A stretch of DNA of 64,000 bases from Eutreptiella sp. 'Long Island Sound 2002'. Lineage: Eukaryota; Euglenozoa; Euglenophyceae; Eutreptiales; Eutreptiaceae. The stretch lies in assembly GCA_964036045.1 (NCBI GenBank), contig OZ038381.1, forward strand, positions 158,228,283 through 158,292,282, read 5' to 3'. The notes beneath the pieces were generated by a model. It was not told the origin of the DNA. It did not search any database and saw only the letters and a list, made by a program, of their open reading frames with translations. Shown piece by piece: positions 63,041 to 64,000 of the stretch. Numbering within the stretch: position 1 is the stretch's first letter; each line of letters begins with the position of its first letter. A program made the translations under genes and the position numbers.

Positions 63041-64000
63041 TGAAGCGGTACCCAGAACCCCATGGCTAGGTTAGGGCATGCAACCGGTCTCCGGTCCACT
63101 AACCCCATGTACGGAAGGGAAGACGCCCGTTGACGCCCGGTGCGAGCCCGGCGGGAGCGTGTTCCGTGCCGTAAAGCCCCGCATCGGCAACCGATGCACC
63201 GCCAGCGGAGATATATATATCAGAATATCAGGAATCAACAGGGTTTTTTTTTCATATTGTTTCCGTCAATTTTTACGCTTCCGTTCTGATATTCACTGTT
63301 TTGACAGCTGGCGGTTAGCTCGCGACTTTAGCGTAACCGCCAGTTTAACTGTTATATACAGATATTTTAGCGCAAATCGTGACGAAGACTCTAAAGTCTT
63401 CAGGAATTGCATTGATGCATCCGCAATTTTCACATCTTACACTCGCAACCTTAATCCGAATTTTTCAGGATGTCGAAATCGGAATTTCGACTTCGACATC
63501 CCCGCACTTGATTTGACCTCTTTCGAGTGGACCTACGTGCTTCCCTATGCACGAATCAACTTTCCTTTTGTCTTGCCCTCCATTTGTCTTAGAGATATGG
63601 GCAAAACAAAGTTGATTCGTGAGGCCACTTGTGAGGGTCATATCTCGTGCCGCTTGCGAGGAATGAGAATAAGGAAACGTGGGATGTATTCACAATACTC
63701 CTGACGTAATTTAGAAAGCATTATGCGCCTTGGGTCTCCACACGTGCGCGCTAGCGTAATGGATCATGGTCAAGAGGGTAGAATTTGTGTTGTAATTCTT
63801 TGGCCATGATATTGCGTGCGTTAAGATAACTTTCGAGTGTAGCGCGCGAGTGTTGGTGTTGCATAGGAACTCTCCTTGAGTTCCTATGAGCGATTGACAC
63901 AAAGTTATGCCCTTGGAGGGGCATGACATATCGTGGGGGGAGCTACTTTTTTGAGCAATATGGAGTATGTGCCTTGTGTTGTGTTGCGTGCCCATTTGGC
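63041..64000 (+). repeat. Element 3 3' LTR, truncated by the window end
   Basis: 960 bp, about 98% identical to 49019-49978. The end of the LTR and the right target duplication lie outside the window. Confidence 0.95.

Larger units (their letters stand above)
49019..64000 (+). mobile_element. Element 3: giant-gag Ty3/gypsy chromovirus (right end outside window)
   Basis: LTR, 1385-codon gag, stop, pol with all usual domains, 1.45-kb 3' region, polypurine tract, start of the 3' LTR. The LTRs differ at about 17 of 960 visible positions (near 2%), so it is older than element 1. Its RNase H, integrase and chromodomain resemble element 1 more than element M. A fragment of the same LTR is at 1-22. 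Confidence 0.95.

Noticed and set aside
1-64000. CRISPR arrays, bacterial promoters, rRNA
   Set aside because: No regularly spaced repeats, no operon-like gene packing and no rRNA motifs; all signs are eukaryotic retroelements.

Overview
This is a transposon-dense stretch of a eukaryotic nuclear genome. I see no bacterial operons, rRNA or convincing host genes. Almost everything is Ty3/gypsy LTR retrotransposon of the chromovirus type (chromodomain after integrase), plus GC-rich insertions resembling the 3' parts of non-LTR elements. Primer-binding sites (TGGTAGCAGAGG) fit an initiator-methionine tRNA, but not the exact land-plant form (TGGTATCAGAGC). Nothing fixes the host; an alga or early-diverging plant with a large repeat-rich genome is only a guess.

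Layout. 1-2910: a long unrecognised minus-strand gene with one frameshift, cut at base 22 by the LTR of a known family in this window. 2911-7603: no gene seen; probably includes the 5' LTR of element 2. 7604-25179: element 2 (plus strand, dead). Its gag is split by GC-rich insertion I1 (flanked by a 167-bp duplication). Inside I1 sits element 1 (8465-19229), a young, complete element with 532-bp LTRs and a perfect 5-bp target duplication. Pol of element 2 is split by GC-rich insertion I2 and then cut by LTR A. 25180-39573: LTR A followed by element M (minus strand) with 3.2-kb LTRs. 39640-48213: two copies (P1, P2) of the 3' end of an M-like pol, separated by a 6-kb GC-rich insertion (I3) with an RS-repeat protein. 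49019-64000: element 3, a giant-gag chromovirus whose 3' LTR runs off the window.

How the parts work together. Each element encodes gag (capsid, nucleic-acid binding) and pol (protease, RT, RNase H, integrase, chromodomain). Two features recur in all four gag-pol sets. First, gag and pol share one frame and are separated by a single stop codon at the homologous place, which points to stop-codon readthrough. Second, between protease and RT lies an extra domain resembling phage/DIRS-type DNA adenine methyltransferase (Dam-like), with an NPPF motif intact in two elements and eroded in two. A third unusual signal is a structured region within LTRs A and B, whose paired arms change in a compensatory way between the copies, including a pseudoknot-like arrangement.
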